A stretch of DNA of 64,000 nt from contig NZ_JAUORX010000001.1 of NCBI RefSeq assembly GCF_030548175.1, positions 310,001-374,000 of the forward strand, given 5' to 3'. Both the position numbers and the translations under genes were made by a program. Positions 56,173 through 64,000 of this stretch are shown piece by piece (position 1 is the stretch's first letter; the number at the start of each line of letters is the position of its first letter). The notes beneath the pieces were generated by a model. That model had not been told where the DNA came from, ran no database searches, and saw nothing but the letters and a program-made list of their open reading frames with translations. Source of the stretch: Cognatishimia sp. 1_MG-2023. Its GTDB lineage: Bacteria > Pseudomonadota > Alphaproteobacteria > Rhodobacterales > Rhodobacteraceae.

Positions 56173-56778
56173 ATGTTTTATCGCCCCGAGGATGGTCACG
56201 GCCTACCTCATAACCCATTCAAAGCGATCGTTTCTCCGCGCCCTATAGCATGGATATCAACACGCGACTTAAAGGGCACGCCAAACCTGGCACCTTATTC
56301 GTTCTTTAACGCGATCGCAGATACACCGCCTCAAGTCGTCTTTGGGTCCACCGGAGCAAAAGACGACCAGGAGGAAAGTAAAGATACCGTCTCAAACATC
56401 CGCGCGACGGGTGTGTTCTGCATCAATATTGTCGCTGAACATCTAATAGACCCAATGAACGCATCCACCGCACCGCTAGGCAAAGACGTAGATGAATTTC
56501 AAGTGGCAGGCCTAGCCGCCGTACCCTGCGATAGCATCGATTGCATGCGCGTGGCAGAAGCCCCCGCAAGCCTTGAGTGCAAATTGAGCCAGATCATCCG
56601 CCTTGAGGGGGAAAGCAATTTCATGGTTATCGGAAATGTCACCGGAATTCATATGCGCGATGAATGCATCAACGGTGGTCGTTTTGTCGTTACAACCTAC
56701 AAGCCTTTGGCTCGGCTTGGATATAAAGACTACAGCGTTGTCGAAACGCTTTTCGAGCAGGAAAGGCCCAGCTCTTAA
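56173..56778 (+). CDS. Flavin-reductase-like FMN-binding split-barrel protein
   Basis: 201 residues from ATG 56173, five bases after AGGAGG (56162-56167); the TTG three bases earlier is too close. Signatures of the flavin reductase family (DIM6/NTAB): SPRPIAWISTRD, NLAPYSFFNAIADTPPQVVF and TGVFCINIV. Such proteins bind FMN and reduce it with NAD(P)H or act in unknown oxidations. No partner monooxygenase gene is nearby. Confidence 0.9.
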   Translation: MFYRPEDGHGLPHNPFKAIVSPRPIAWISTRDLKGTPNLAPYSFFNAIADTPPQVVFGSTGAKDDQEESKDTVSNIRATGVFCINIVAEHLIDPMNASTAPLGKDVDEFQVAGLAAVPCDSIDCMRVAEAPASLECKLSQIIRLEGESNFMVIGNVTGIHMRDECINGGRFVVTTYKPLARLGYKDYSVVETLFEQERPSS

Positions 56779-56785
56779 TCCAACA

Positions 56786-56815
56786 AAAACCCGGCACGTT
56801 TAAGCGCCGGGTTTT
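56786..56815. terminator. Bidirectional terminator
   Basis: AAAACCCGGC (56786-56795) and GCCGGGTTTT (56806-56815) form perfect 10-base arms with A and T tracts on both sides, between the convergent flavin-reductase and SulP genes. Confidence 0.92.
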
Positions 56816-56820
56816 CTATT

Positions 56821-58431
56821 TTAGTGACCGCCTAAAACACCGGTCCGTACACCGTAATCCACCGCGACCTCATATTCAGGGTCATCGGAACTGTCGATCA
56901 TCAGGTGACCTGCTCGGGTAAGCAGCCCATGGCAATCACGGCTTAGATGGCGCAAGGTAATCTTCTTGCCTGCATCTTCGTACTTACCTGCAATTGTTTC
57001 AATCGCCTGCAGAGCTGACTGATCAACAACGCGGCTAAACTGAAAATCTACAATCACTGCATCTGGATCGTTTTCGACATCAAACAATTCAACAAAACCT
57101 TCTGTTGAGCCAAAGAACAGCGGACCATTGATTTCGTAAACCTTTGCACCTTTGTCTGAAGCAGACTCTCGTGTCACCGCATGAATACGGCGCGCGTTGT
57201 TCCATGCATAGGCCAAAGCGCTCACGATCACACCAACGACGACGGCAATGGCAAGGTCAGTTGCAACAGTCACGACTGTCACCAACACGATCACAAAGGC
57301 ATCCATCAATGGCACCTTGGTCATGATCTTCAAAGAGTTCCAAGCGAATGTGCCGATCACAACCATGAACATCACACCAACCAGTGCAGCAAGTGGAATT
57401 TGCTCAATTGCAGGGCTCGCTACGACGATGAACAACAACAAGCACAAGGCCGCGAAAATGCCAGCGATCCGTGTCCGGCCGCCAGATTTCACATTGATCA
57501 TAGACTGACCGATCATCGCACAACCGCCCATGCCACCAAAGAAACCGGTCACAATATTAGACGCACCCTGTGCGATACATTCTTGCGATGCGCCACCGCG
57601 CTTGCCGGTGATTTCACCAACAAGGTTCAACGTCAGAAGACTTTCGATCAAACCAATGGCCGCCAAGATCACTGAGTATGGCAGAATGATTTGGAATGTT
57701 TCCCAGTTCAGCGGAACCAGCGGAATATGGAATGCAGGCAATCCACCTTCAATACTCGCCATGTCACCAACGCGCGGCACATCTAGACCCAACGCAATAA
57801 CCAAGATGGCAACGATACCAATTCCTGCCAAAGGCGCCGGGATCACCGACGTGATCTTTGGTGTACCCCAAATGATCAGCATTGTGAGACCGACCAAACC
57901 CAGCATCAGCAACATAGACGCATTACCCAGCCATTCTGCACCACCGCTGGCAGGATCTTTAAACTGTGTGAGCTGCGCAAGGAAAATCACGATAGCTAGA
58001 CCATTCACAAAGCCCAACATAACGGGATGTGGCACAAGGCGAATGAACTTGCCCCACTGCATGACACCGGCAATGATCTGCAAAATCCCCATTAGCACGA
58101 CGGTCGCAAACAAATACTCCACGCCGTGATCTGCAACGAGCGCCACCATAACAACGGCCAATGCCCCAGTCGCACCTGAGATCATACCCGGACGCCCACC
58201 GATCAAGGCAGTGATCAGACCCACCATAAACGCAGCATACAATCCAACCAACGGATGAACGCCAGCGACGAAAGCAAACGCAACCGCTTCTGGGACCAAA
58301 GCCAAAGCAACAGTCAAGCCAGACAGCAACTCAGTCCGCACACGCGGTACAGACCAACCCTCGTCTTGCATAATAGACAAGTTCGGCGGAGAGATATTTT
58401 TGGCAAAATTCGCCAATGCAGCACGTTTCAT
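56821..58431 (-). CDS. SulP family anion transporter with STAS domain
   Basis: 536 residues. The membrane domain (about 20-420) has the SulP signature LLSGLTVALALVPEAVAFAFVAGV with GLYAAF and GGRPGMISGATGA; the C-terminal STAS domain (about 430-536) has VIVDFQFSRVVDQSALQAIETI. Family members carry sulfate, bicarbonate or dicarboxylates. The sequence does not decide between them. It diverges from mtnP over 180 bases. Confidence 0.93.
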   Translation of the reverse strand: MKRAALANFAKNISPPNLSIMQDEGWSVPRVRTELLSGLTVALALVPEAVAFAFVAGVHPLVGLYAAFMVGLITALIGGRPGMISGATGALAVVMVALVADHGVEYLFATVVLMGILQIIAGVMQWGKFIRLVPHPVMLGFVNGLAIVIFLAQLTQFKDPASGGAEWLGNASMLLMLGLVGLTMLIIWGTPKITSVIPAPLAGIGIVAILVIALGLDVPRVGDMASIEGGLPAFHIPLVPLNWETFQIILPYSVILAAIGLIESLLTLNLVGEITGKRGGASQECIAQGASNIVTGFFGGMGGCAMIGQSMINVKSGGRTRIAGIFAALCLLLFIVVASPAIEQIPLAALVGVMFMVVIGTFAWNSLKIMTKVPLMDAFVIVLVTVVTVATDLAIAVVVGVIVSALAYAWNNARRIHAVTRESASDKGAKVYEINGPLFFGSTEGFVELFDVENDPDAVIVDFQFSRVVDQSALQAIETIAGKYEDAGKKITLRHLSRDCHGLLTRAGHLMIDSSDDPEYEVAVDYGVRTGVLGGH

Positions 58432-58611
58432 CGGGCAGTCCTATTCGCTCATCAGATTTGGAGTGTTGCCCTGCCCCTAACGGAAATCGCCATTTGCCAC
58501 AAGGGTGGGTACCCAACCCTTTGGCAGTTGCGTGATTTAGAGCAGCCTAACGGTTGCATCTAAGGGAAAGCCTCGCCAAAACTAAACCAAATCAATCGAC
58601 AGGAGCATCCC

Positions 58612-59499
58612 GTGAGCGCAGCAGACAAAGAGACAATGATCGCCGTAATTGGCGGCTCTGGCATTTACGACATAGATGGGCTGGAAGGCGCGGAATGGAC
58701 AACGGTTGAAACCCCTTGGGGTGACCCATCTGATCAAATTTTGACCGGCACATACGAGGATGTCAAAATGGCATTCCTGCCGCGCCATGGACGCGGCCAT
58801 AAACACTCGCCAACAACCGTGCCATATCGCGCCAATATCGACGCACTCAAGCGTCTGGGAGCGACTGACGTGATCTCTGTCTCGGCTTGCGGTTCCTTTC
58901 GCGAACACATGGCCCCCGGCGACTTTGTTATCGTTGACCAATTCATTGACCGCACCTTTGCACGCGAAAAGTCATTCTTTGGCACTGGTTGCGTAGCACA
59001 CGTCAGTGTCGCTCATCCCACCTGCCCACGCTTATCAGACGCCTGTGAAACCGCCGCTAAAGCCGCTGACATCACCGTTCATCGCGGCGGCACTTACCTC
59101 GCAATGGAAGGGCCGCAGTTTTCCACTTTGGCAGAATCAAAGATGTATCGTGAACAATGGGGCTGTGATGTCATTGGCATGACCAACATGCCCGAAGCCA
59201 AACTCGCCCGCGAAGCTGAGCTTTGCTATGCGTCCGTCGCAATGATCACCGACTATGACAGCTGGCACCCAGAACACGGCGAAGTTGACGTAACCCAAAT
59301 TATCAAAACGCTTATGGGCAACGCCGAAAAAGGCCGCAACTTGGTAAAGCGTTTGCCTGCCCTGCTCGGGAAAGACCGCGCAGATTGCCCACATGGTTGT
59401 GACAAAGCCCTGGAATACGCAATATTGACCGCGCCCGACGCACGTGATCCAGCTGTCGTCGCAAAGCTAGACGCGGTCGCTGGCCGTGTTCTAGGTTAA
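58612..59499 (+). CDS. mtnP: 5'-methylthioadenosine phosphorylase
   Basis: Splits methylthioadenosine, a by-product of polyamine synthesis, to adenine and methylthioribose-1-phosphate. 295 residues from GTG 58612 with AGGAG 6-7 bases upstream. Signatures: IGGSGIYDI, PRHGRGHKHSP, AMEGPQFSTLAES (phosphate/substrate loop) and GMTNMPEAKLAREAELCYA. MTAP-type rather than purine nucleoside phosphorylase. apt, which re-uses the released adenine, lies 0.8 kb downstream on the same strand. Confidence 0.94.
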   Translation: MSAADKETMIAVIGGSGIYDIDGLEGAEWTTVETPWGDPSDQILTGTYEDVKMAFLPRHGRGHKHSPTTVPYRANIDALKRLGATDVISVSACGSFREHMAPGDFVIVDQFIDRTFAREKSFFGTGCVAHVSVAHPTCPRLSDACETAAKAADITVHRGGTYLAMEGPQFSTLAESKMYREQWGCDVIGMTNMPEAKLAREAELCYASVAMITDYDSWHPEHGEVDVTQIIKTLMGNAEKGRNLVKRLPALLGKDRADCPHGCDKALEYAILTAPDARDPAVVAKLDAVAGRVLG

Positions 59500-59512
59500 A
59501 CAACTTTCTTGA

Positions 59513-59530
59513 CAGGGGGCAGCCCCCCTG
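59513..59530 (+). other. GC hairpin between mtnP and LysE gene
   Basis: CAGGGGG (59513-59519) and CCCCCTG (59524-59530) with loop CAGC. No T tract; may protect or end the mtnP mRNA. Confidence 0.5.
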
Positions 59531-59565
59531 CCTTGGATAAGGCCAACTTATAAAGGATTTCTGTC

Positions 59566-60195
59566 TTGGCATTTGATCTTTGGTTGGCCTTCACCGCGGC
59601 CTCTCTCGCCCTACTACTCATTCCCGGCCCAACCGTGGTGTTGGTACTTTCCTACGCCCTTTCCCAAGGCCGATCCGTTGCACTCGCGACCGCTGCAGGG
59701 GTGGCTCTGGGTGATTTGATTGCGATGACAGCTTCGCTACTTGGCCTAGGCGCGATTGTTTTGGCGTCATCCACAGCGTTTTCCATCCTAAAATGGGTCG
59801 GTGCCGCATACCTCCTCTGGCTTGGTATCAAACTTTTACGAAGTGCGGGATCTGCATCATCTGAAAAGCTAATTCCCGCTCGCGACCAATCCGCCAGCGG
59901 CGTATTTCGTCATGCGGCATTGGTGACTGCCCTTAATCCAAAGAGCATTGGTTTTTTCATTGCCTTTGTTCCACAATTCATCACTCCAGCGGCACCTATC
60001 GCTCCGCAATTCGCTATCATGATAGCAACGTTCGTTGGACTGGCAGCAGTAAATTCACTGGTCTACGCAATTTTGGCGGACCGCCTTCGCTCTACAATTG
60101 CACGCCCAGCAACAATTCAATGGCTTAACCGAATTGGAGGCGTTGCTTTGATCGGAATGGCCGCCTTAACCGCCAGCCTTCGACGCGCAGCCTGA
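59566..60195 (+). CDS. LysE family exporter (second copy)
   Basis: 209 residues from TTG 59566, with AAAGGA 9 bases upstream. Family signature LLLIPGPTVVLVLSYALSQG at the N-terminus, GAAYLLWLGIKLL and a five- to six-segment profile. Only distantly similar to the copy at 5208-5843. It separates mtnP from apt; the substrate is unknown. Confidence 0.9.
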   Translation: MAFDLWLAFTAASLALLLIPGPTVVLVLSYALSQGRSVALATAAGVALGDLIAMTASLLGLGAIVLASSTAFSILKWVGAAYLLWLGIKLLRSAGSASSEKLIPARDQSASGVFRHAALVTALNPKSIGFFIAFVPQFITPAAPIAPQFAIMIATFVGLAAVNSLVYAILADRLRSTIARPATIQWLNRIGGVALIGMAALTASLRRAA

Positions 60196-60263
60196 AGGCA
60201 TAGCCACTTGCCAACCATCACGCTTTAGGCGACACCTTTGCCGAAAAACAACCGGGGCCAATC

Positions 60264-60803
60264 ATGCGCAAAAGCACTGATGTCAAAGACTACATTCGCA
60301 CCATCGTCGACTTCCCTCACGAAGGGATACTGTTTCGCGATGTCACAACGCTATTTGCTGATCCACGTGGGTTTCGCATGGCCATCGACCAAATGCTTCA
60401 CCCCTACGCCGGAGTGCGCATCGACAAAGTCGTTGGTCTAGAAGCGCGTGGTTTCATCCTAGGTGGTGCGATTGCCCATCAGCTTAGCGTGGGTTTTGTT
60501 CCGATCCGTAAGAAGGGCAAATTGCCTGGCACGACGATTTCCGAAGAATACCAACTGGAATATGGCGAGGCTATTGTCGAGATCCACGACGACGCGATTC
60601 AGCCTGGCGAAAAAATCTTAGTCGTAGATGACCTTTTGGCGACTGGTGGCACAGCCGAAGCGGGCATCAAACTCGTTGAACGTCTGGGTGGCGAAATTCT
60701 AAGCTGTACTTTTATCATCGACCTTCCAGACCTAGGCGGTCGCAAGCGACTCGAAGCGCTTGGCATTAATGTCGACGTTCTCTGTGAATTCGAAGGCCTA
60801 TAA
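60264..60803 (+). CDS. apt: Adenine phosphoribosyltransferase
   Basis: Makes AMP from adenine and PRPP. 179 residues, normal. The family signature [15 protein letters not shown] (about 57-71) and the PRPP loop [10 protein letters not shown] at 121-130 are intact. With mtnP it completes salvage of adenine from methylthioadenosine. Confidence 0.97.
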   Translation: MRKSTDVKDYIRTIVDFPHEGILFRDVTTLFADPRGFRMAIDQMLHPYAGVRIDKVVGLEARGFILGGAIAHQLSVGFVPIRKKGKLPGTTISEEYQLEYGEAIVEIHDDAIQPGEKILVVDDLLATGGTAEAGIKLVERLGGEILSCTFIIDLPDLGGRKRLEALGINVDVLCEFEGL

Positions 60804-60884
60804 ATCTAGCATTAAGGTTTCTCGGCAATAAATCCTTTGCCGCTTGGGAAACGGTCCTGCTTGCACAGATCCTAAGGATCACAC

Positions 60885-60912
60885 GCGCCTCATTCTGACC
60901 GGGATGAGGCGC
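60885..60912. terminator. Hairpin between convergent apt and FAD oxidase
   Basis: GCGCCTCAT (60885-60893) and ATGAGGCGC (60904-60912), perfect 9-base arms, 10-base loop. T tract is poor (AATTAATT on the plus side). Confidence 0.6.
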
Positions 60913-60914
60913 AA

Positions 60915-62330
60915 TTAATTGGAAAACATCGCACCGGGGTTCATGATCCCCTTTGGATCAATCGTATTCTTGATCGCGCGCATCATCGCCAGTTTAACGG
61001 GATCGCCATAGCGGGCTAGATCATCGACCTTTAGTCGACCAACTCCATGCTCCGCGCTAAATGACCCGCCAAATTCATGCACGACATCATGCACGGCAAC
61101 TTTTACTTCGCTCTGTAAGTGACTGTAATCCGATTTATTTTCACCTGCCGGAGGGAATACATTGAAATGCAGATTCCCATCCCCAAGATGTCCAAAACAA
61201 TTCACCCGAAGCCCTTCGAACGCTGCGACAGCTTGTGTACCTTTTTCAATAAATGCCGGAATACGTTCAATTGGAATGGACACATCGTGACTGCTGATTG
61301 ATCCCACAATCTTATTGGCTGCTGGAATTGTTTCTCGCAGCGACCAGAATGCCTGCCGTTGCCCTTCAGAGGACGCCACCACTCCATCAGTCACCAACTC
61401 TCGCTCCAAAGCCTCACCAAAAAGCACTTCAAGTACATCTTGGCCAACCAATGCCTTTGATAATCCAACCTCCATCAATACAGACCACTCTGGCCGTTCT
61501 TCAAAAGGTTGCCGCAAATCAGGGAACGCCTCAGACAAAAATTCTAGACTTCGGGAGTGAATGAGCTCAAACGCACTAACAGCCTCACCCAGTTGCGCGC
61601 GCGCCAAAGCCAGTAAACCAATCGCAGCTTCTGGATCTGGGACAACTAAAAAAGCTGTTTCATGCGCGACGGGTTTGGAAAACAGTTTTAGGGAAGCCGC
61701 AGTAATCACCCCCAAGGTTCCCTCTGCCCCAATCATCAAGTTCTTTAGGTCATAGCCCGTATTGTCTTTGCGAAGCTCGGACAGCCCATGCCAGATCTCC
61801 CCATTGGGCAACACTACCTCCAAACCCAAACACAAATCCCGTGCATTGCCATAGCGCAATACGTTCAAACCACCGGCGTTGGTCGATAAATTCCCACCAA
61901 TCCTTGCCGTGCCTTGCGCTGCCAATGACAATGGAAATAAGCGGCCCTCTGCATCTGCAGCAGCTTGAACATCCGCTAGGATACAACCGGCCTCCGCAAC
62001 GATTACATTAGAAGCGCCGTTGATGCTGCGAATAGCGGACATGCGTTCTAGCGACAGGATAACCGGTTGTGCGTGCCCTGGCATGATCTGTCCACCAACA
62101 AGCCCAGTGCCGCCGCCATAAGGCACCACAGGCACGCCAGCAGCATGACATGTGCGCATGATGATCGAAACCTCATCAACGCTCCGAGGCAGTGCAAGAA
62201 CGCCCCCGCCACCCAAAAAGCGCCCGCGCGACTCTTCTAGGTAACGCGGTTCAGGATTACGCAGGCTATCCGGCGGCAACAAAGCGGCAAGGTCAGCAAC
62301 AAATTTGGGATCGGCGGCAGAATAATTCAT
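60915..62330 (-). CDS. GlcD-like FAD-binding oxidase
   Basis: 471 residues. N-terminal FAD_binding_4 domain with YGGGTGLVGG at 71-80 and GGNLSTNAGGLNVLRYG; C-terminal FAD-oxidase domain with CFGHLGDGNLHFNV and SAEHGVGRLK, the metal and substrate segments of the D-lactate / D-2-hydroxyglutarate dehydrogenase group. Not enough to choose the 2-hydroxy acid. It lies 31 bases after the metallo-beta-lactamase-fold gene. The GlcE and GlcF subunits of glycolate oxidase are not adjacent, so a stand-alone dehydrogenase is likely. Confidence 0.93.
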   Translation of the reverse strand: MNYSAADPKFVADLAALLPPDSLRNPEPRYLEESRGRFLGGGGVLALPRSVDEVSIIMRTCHAAGVPVVPYGGGTGLVGGQIMPGHAQPVILSLERMSAIRSINGASNVIVAEAGCILADVQAAADAEGRLFPLSLAAQGTARIGGNLSTNAGGLNVLRYGNARDLCLGLEVVLPNGEIWHGLSELRKDNTGYDLKNLMIGAEGTLGVITAASLKLFSKPVAHETAFLVVPDPEAAIGLLALARAQLGEAVSAFELIHSRSLEFLSEAFPDLRQPFEERPEWSVLMEVGLSKALVGQDVLEVLFGEALERELVTDGVVASSEGQRQAFWSLRETIPAANKIVGSISSHDVSIPIERIPAFIEKGTQAVAAFEGLRVNCFGHLGDGNLHFNVFPPAGENKSDYSHLQSEVKVAVHDVVHEFGGSFSAEHGVGRLKVDDLARYGDPVKLAMMRAIKNTIDPKGIMNPGAMFSN

Positions 62331-62361
62331 TTCATAGGCCTACCACGCCCCAGAGAATTAT

Positions 62362-63171
62362 CTAGGGGTCCGTCAGAAATTTTGGCTGCAACACAATGAT
62401 CTTCGGACGTTTAGGCAAGCTGCGTAACGAGACAACGACATCACTGCCCTTTCCCCGATCAATGTCATAGACCTCTGACATCCCAATCAGAAATGCTCCC
62501 AAAGTTGCTTCATCAAACCAATGCATTGGGATCACGATCGACGCTTTCAAGCGCCTTAGCACTTTCATCATTGTCGGCAAATCCAACGTCCGTCCGCCGT
62601 CAACCGCCGCCATAACAACATCAAGCCGTCCAAGCGCTGCATATTGCGCAGCATCCGGTTCATGATGCAGATGACCCAAATGTCCGATGCACATGCCAGC
62701 AACTTCAAAGACAAAGATCGAATTGCCCTTTGGCTCCACTTCAAAGCCAGATCGAATATCTGTTGAAACATTCCGTACTAACATTTCACCCAGATCCAAA
62801 TGATGCTCGATCCCCACGCCAAACGCGCCCCAGCCTTCAAGCACATGCGGAATGGCTGGATCAGGCACAGGTGTCCAATGACTTGAATGCGCGTGGTTCA
62901 TCGTCACAATATCAGGCAGGAAATTCGCTGTTCCGATAAAGCCTGTGAAATCCGTGACTGCGTTTAAACCGCCTTCGGTTTGGATCAAAAATGCAGAGTG
63001 ATCTATGTAAATGATACGAACGGAATCTTCTGGTACCGCATCACGAAACGCGGCCTTATGCACATAGGTCGCCTCGGAAATATTTTCAGCGACGGCAATA
63101 CAATGACTAGCGCGACGTTCTTGCGCAGAAGCCCCTGACGCTACAAAAAGTAAGAGTATGATCCAACGCAT
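62362..63171 (-). CDS. Exported metallo-beta-lactamase-fold protein
   Basis: 269 residues with a Sec signal peptide (about 1-16, cut after ASA). The UlaG-like fold has IDHSAFLIQTEGGLNAVTDF and a variant metal motif HAHSSH at 93-98, in which the usual Asp of HxHxDH is Ser; later ligands are present (GHLGHLHH, AAVDGG, IPMHW). Periplasmic; catalytic activity and substrate unknown. Probably co-transcribed with the FAD oxidase. Confidence 0.87.
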   Translation of the reverse strand: MRWIILLLFVASGASAQERRASHCIAVAENISEATYVHKAAFRDAVPEDSVRIIYIDHSAFLIQTEGGLNAVTDFTGFIGTANFLPDIVTMNHAHSSHWTPVPDPAIPHVLEGWGAFGVGIEHHLDLGEMLVRNVSTDIRSGFEVEPKGNSIFVFEVAGMCIGHLGHLHHEPDAAQYAALGRLDVVMAAVDGGRTLDLPTMMKVLRRLKASIVIPMHWFDEATLGAFLIGMSEVYDIDRGKGSDVVVSLRSLPKRPKIIVLQPKFLTDP

Positions 63172-63247
63172 GGCCTATCCTCCTGAAAATAGAGAATAGC
63201 ATATTTCTCAACTATTGCCGACACACACCTAGAAATGCTGGAGTTAC

Positions 63248-63832
63248 CTAGCCAGCCTGCGTTCGCCCGCGACGATCATTTCGCAATGCGGCATACAAAA
63301 CATGGGTCCGCCAACGGCCATCAATCTGTAGATAGCTTTGCGCAACACCTTCGTATTTGAACCCGCTCTTCTCAAGAACGCCACGGCTTGCAACGTTCTC
63401 TGGCAGACAAGCCGCCTCGATCCGGCTTAGGTCCATGCGATGGAACGCATAATGCACCAGGGCATCAATTGCCTCGCGCATATAACCTTTGCGCGCATGG
63501 TCTTTGCCCACCCAATACCCGAGTGTTCCAGCCTGTGCAGGTCCACGCCGAATATTATCAAGCGTGATCGCTCCCATAAGCTCATTCGTTTCCCGATTGA
63601 CCAGAAACAATGGTACAGCCACACCGGTGTTGATAGACCGCTGCGCCCAATAAACACGATTGGTAAAGTTCTTGCGGCTCAAATGATCTGCTGCCCAAAC
63701 GGGTTCCCAAGGCGTCAGAAAATCCGCACTGCTTTCGCGCATCCAAGCCCAGCTTCTAAAATCCGAGTGTATTGGAGGCCGCAGAGTCATGCGCTCTGTC
63801 TCGATGCGTATTTTCTTCCGTGTTAGCAGCAT
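63248..63832 (-). CDS. RimJ/RimL-type GNAT acetyltransferase
   Basis: 194 residues. ERMTLRPPIHSDFRSW is the start typical of the RimJ/RimL group; the acetyl-CoA loop follows in YWVGKDHARKGYMREAI and the end has RIEAACLPENVASRGVLEKSGF. Substrate may be the N-terminus of a ribosomal protein or another amine. Its start codon overlaps the stop of the M16 peptidase gene by one base (TAATG). Confidence 0.93.
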   Translation of the reverse strand: MLLTRKKIRIETERMTLRPPIHSDFRSWAWMRESSADFLTPWEPVWAADHLSRKNFTNRVYWAQRSINTGVAVPLFLVNRETNELMGAITLDNIRRGPAQAGTLGYWVGKDHARKGYMREAIDALVHYAFHRMDLSRIEAACLPENVASRGVLEKSGFKYEGVAQSYLQIDGRWRTHVLYAALRNDRRGRTQAG

Positions 63833-64000
63833 TAGGCAGCGCGCCTCTCCTGCAATTTACCCAAATCAGGTGCCGCAGAAATTGGACCGTATAGCGCCAT
63901 AGCTGCAGGCGCACTTACCGCCATATGCTCGGCAAAGGCACGTACATCTGCATCTGTCACCGCATCGATTTTCTCAACGGTTTCTTCGAGTCCAGGGACA
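63832..64000 (-). CDS. M16 family zinc peptidase, C-terminal end (runs off window)
   Basis: 55 residues are visible, ending ...PDLGKLQERRAA. The segments EETVEKIDAVTDADVRAFAEHM and AAMALYGPI fit the end of processing-peptidase-like M16 proteins of Rhodobacterales. The catalytic HxxEH half lies outside. The stop codon is shared with the GNAT start. Confidence 0.85.
   Translation of the reverse strand, partial: VPGLEETVEKIDAVTDADVRAFAEHMAVSAPAAMALYGPISAAPDLGKLQERRAA

Noticed and set aside
1-64000. Mobile elements, CRISPR arrays, rRNA and tRNA genes
   Set aside because: No transposase or integrase frame, no regular repeat-spacer pattern, no tRNA cloverleaf and no rRNA signature was found by reading.

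Overview
The window looks like chromosomal DNA of an alphaproteobacterium of the Rhodobacterales, most likely the Roseobacter group. The signs are a compact minus-strand dcw (division and cell wall) cluster followed by lpxC-bamD-recN, a DUF2484 gene inside that cluster, a UpsM-like leader RNA in front of mraZ, the cobalt chelatase pair cobS/cobT near bolA and a dnaJ-like gene, an EI-Ntr gene (ptsP) next to lysC, and CtrA-type GTTAAC boxes. No rRNA, tRNA, insertion sequence, prophage or CRISPR array was recognised.

Layout. 1-9.6 kb: the 5' part of malate synthase G (minus), two small unknown genes, pepN, a LysE exporter, an unknown helical protein, then a signal-lipoprotein and Slam-type outer-membrane barrel pair that looks like a type XI secretion locus. 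9.7-21.4 kb: gatB, photolyase, a DUF4177 protein, bolA, a dnaJ-like gene, two small overlapping unknown genes, an exported msrB, cobS, cobT, an aminopeptidase P and a DUF427 protein. 21.5-24.3 kb: an MFS transporter facing a ClC channel.

24.5-49.2 kb (all minus, read from high to low coordinates): UpsM leader, mraZ, rsmH, ftsL, ftsI, murE, murF, mraY, murD, [a plus-strand FAD oxidoreductase], ftsW, murG, murC, DUF2484, a small membrane protein, murB, ddl, ftsQ, ftsA, ftsZ, lpxC, bamD, recN. These genes carry peptidoglycan precursor synthesis from UDP-MurNAc to lipid II, the septal synthase pair FtsW/FtsI, and the FtsZ/A/Q/L division proteins, then lipid A synthesis and outer-membrane assembly. 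Many junctions overlap by 1-4 bases, so translation is probably coupled.

49.9-64 kb: a NUDIX protein, DUF1178, lysC, ptsP, EcsC-like, two GNAT acetyltransferases, a flavin-reductase-like protein, a SulP transporter, mtnP and apt (which sit near each other and both serve adenine/methylthioadenosine salvage), a second LysE exporter, a GlcD-like FAD oxidase, a secreted metallo-beta-lactamase-fold protein and the 3' end of an M16 peptidase gene.

The most interesting signals are regulatory or accessory: (i) the T11SS-like pair at 7.7-9.6 kb; (ii) two triplets of TGGGA-type repeats at 10-base spacing over the predicted mraZ/UpsM promoter, which look like MraZ operators; (iii) the 381-base ftsZ leader, which holds a CtrA box, an inverted pair of DnaA boxes and two GANTC sites, the same three kinds of element that control ftsZ in Caulobacter; (iv) a second, perfect GTTAAC-N5-GTTAAC CtrA box upstream of a LysE gene and an unknown gene; (v) a 15-base-arm palindrome between msrB and cobS.
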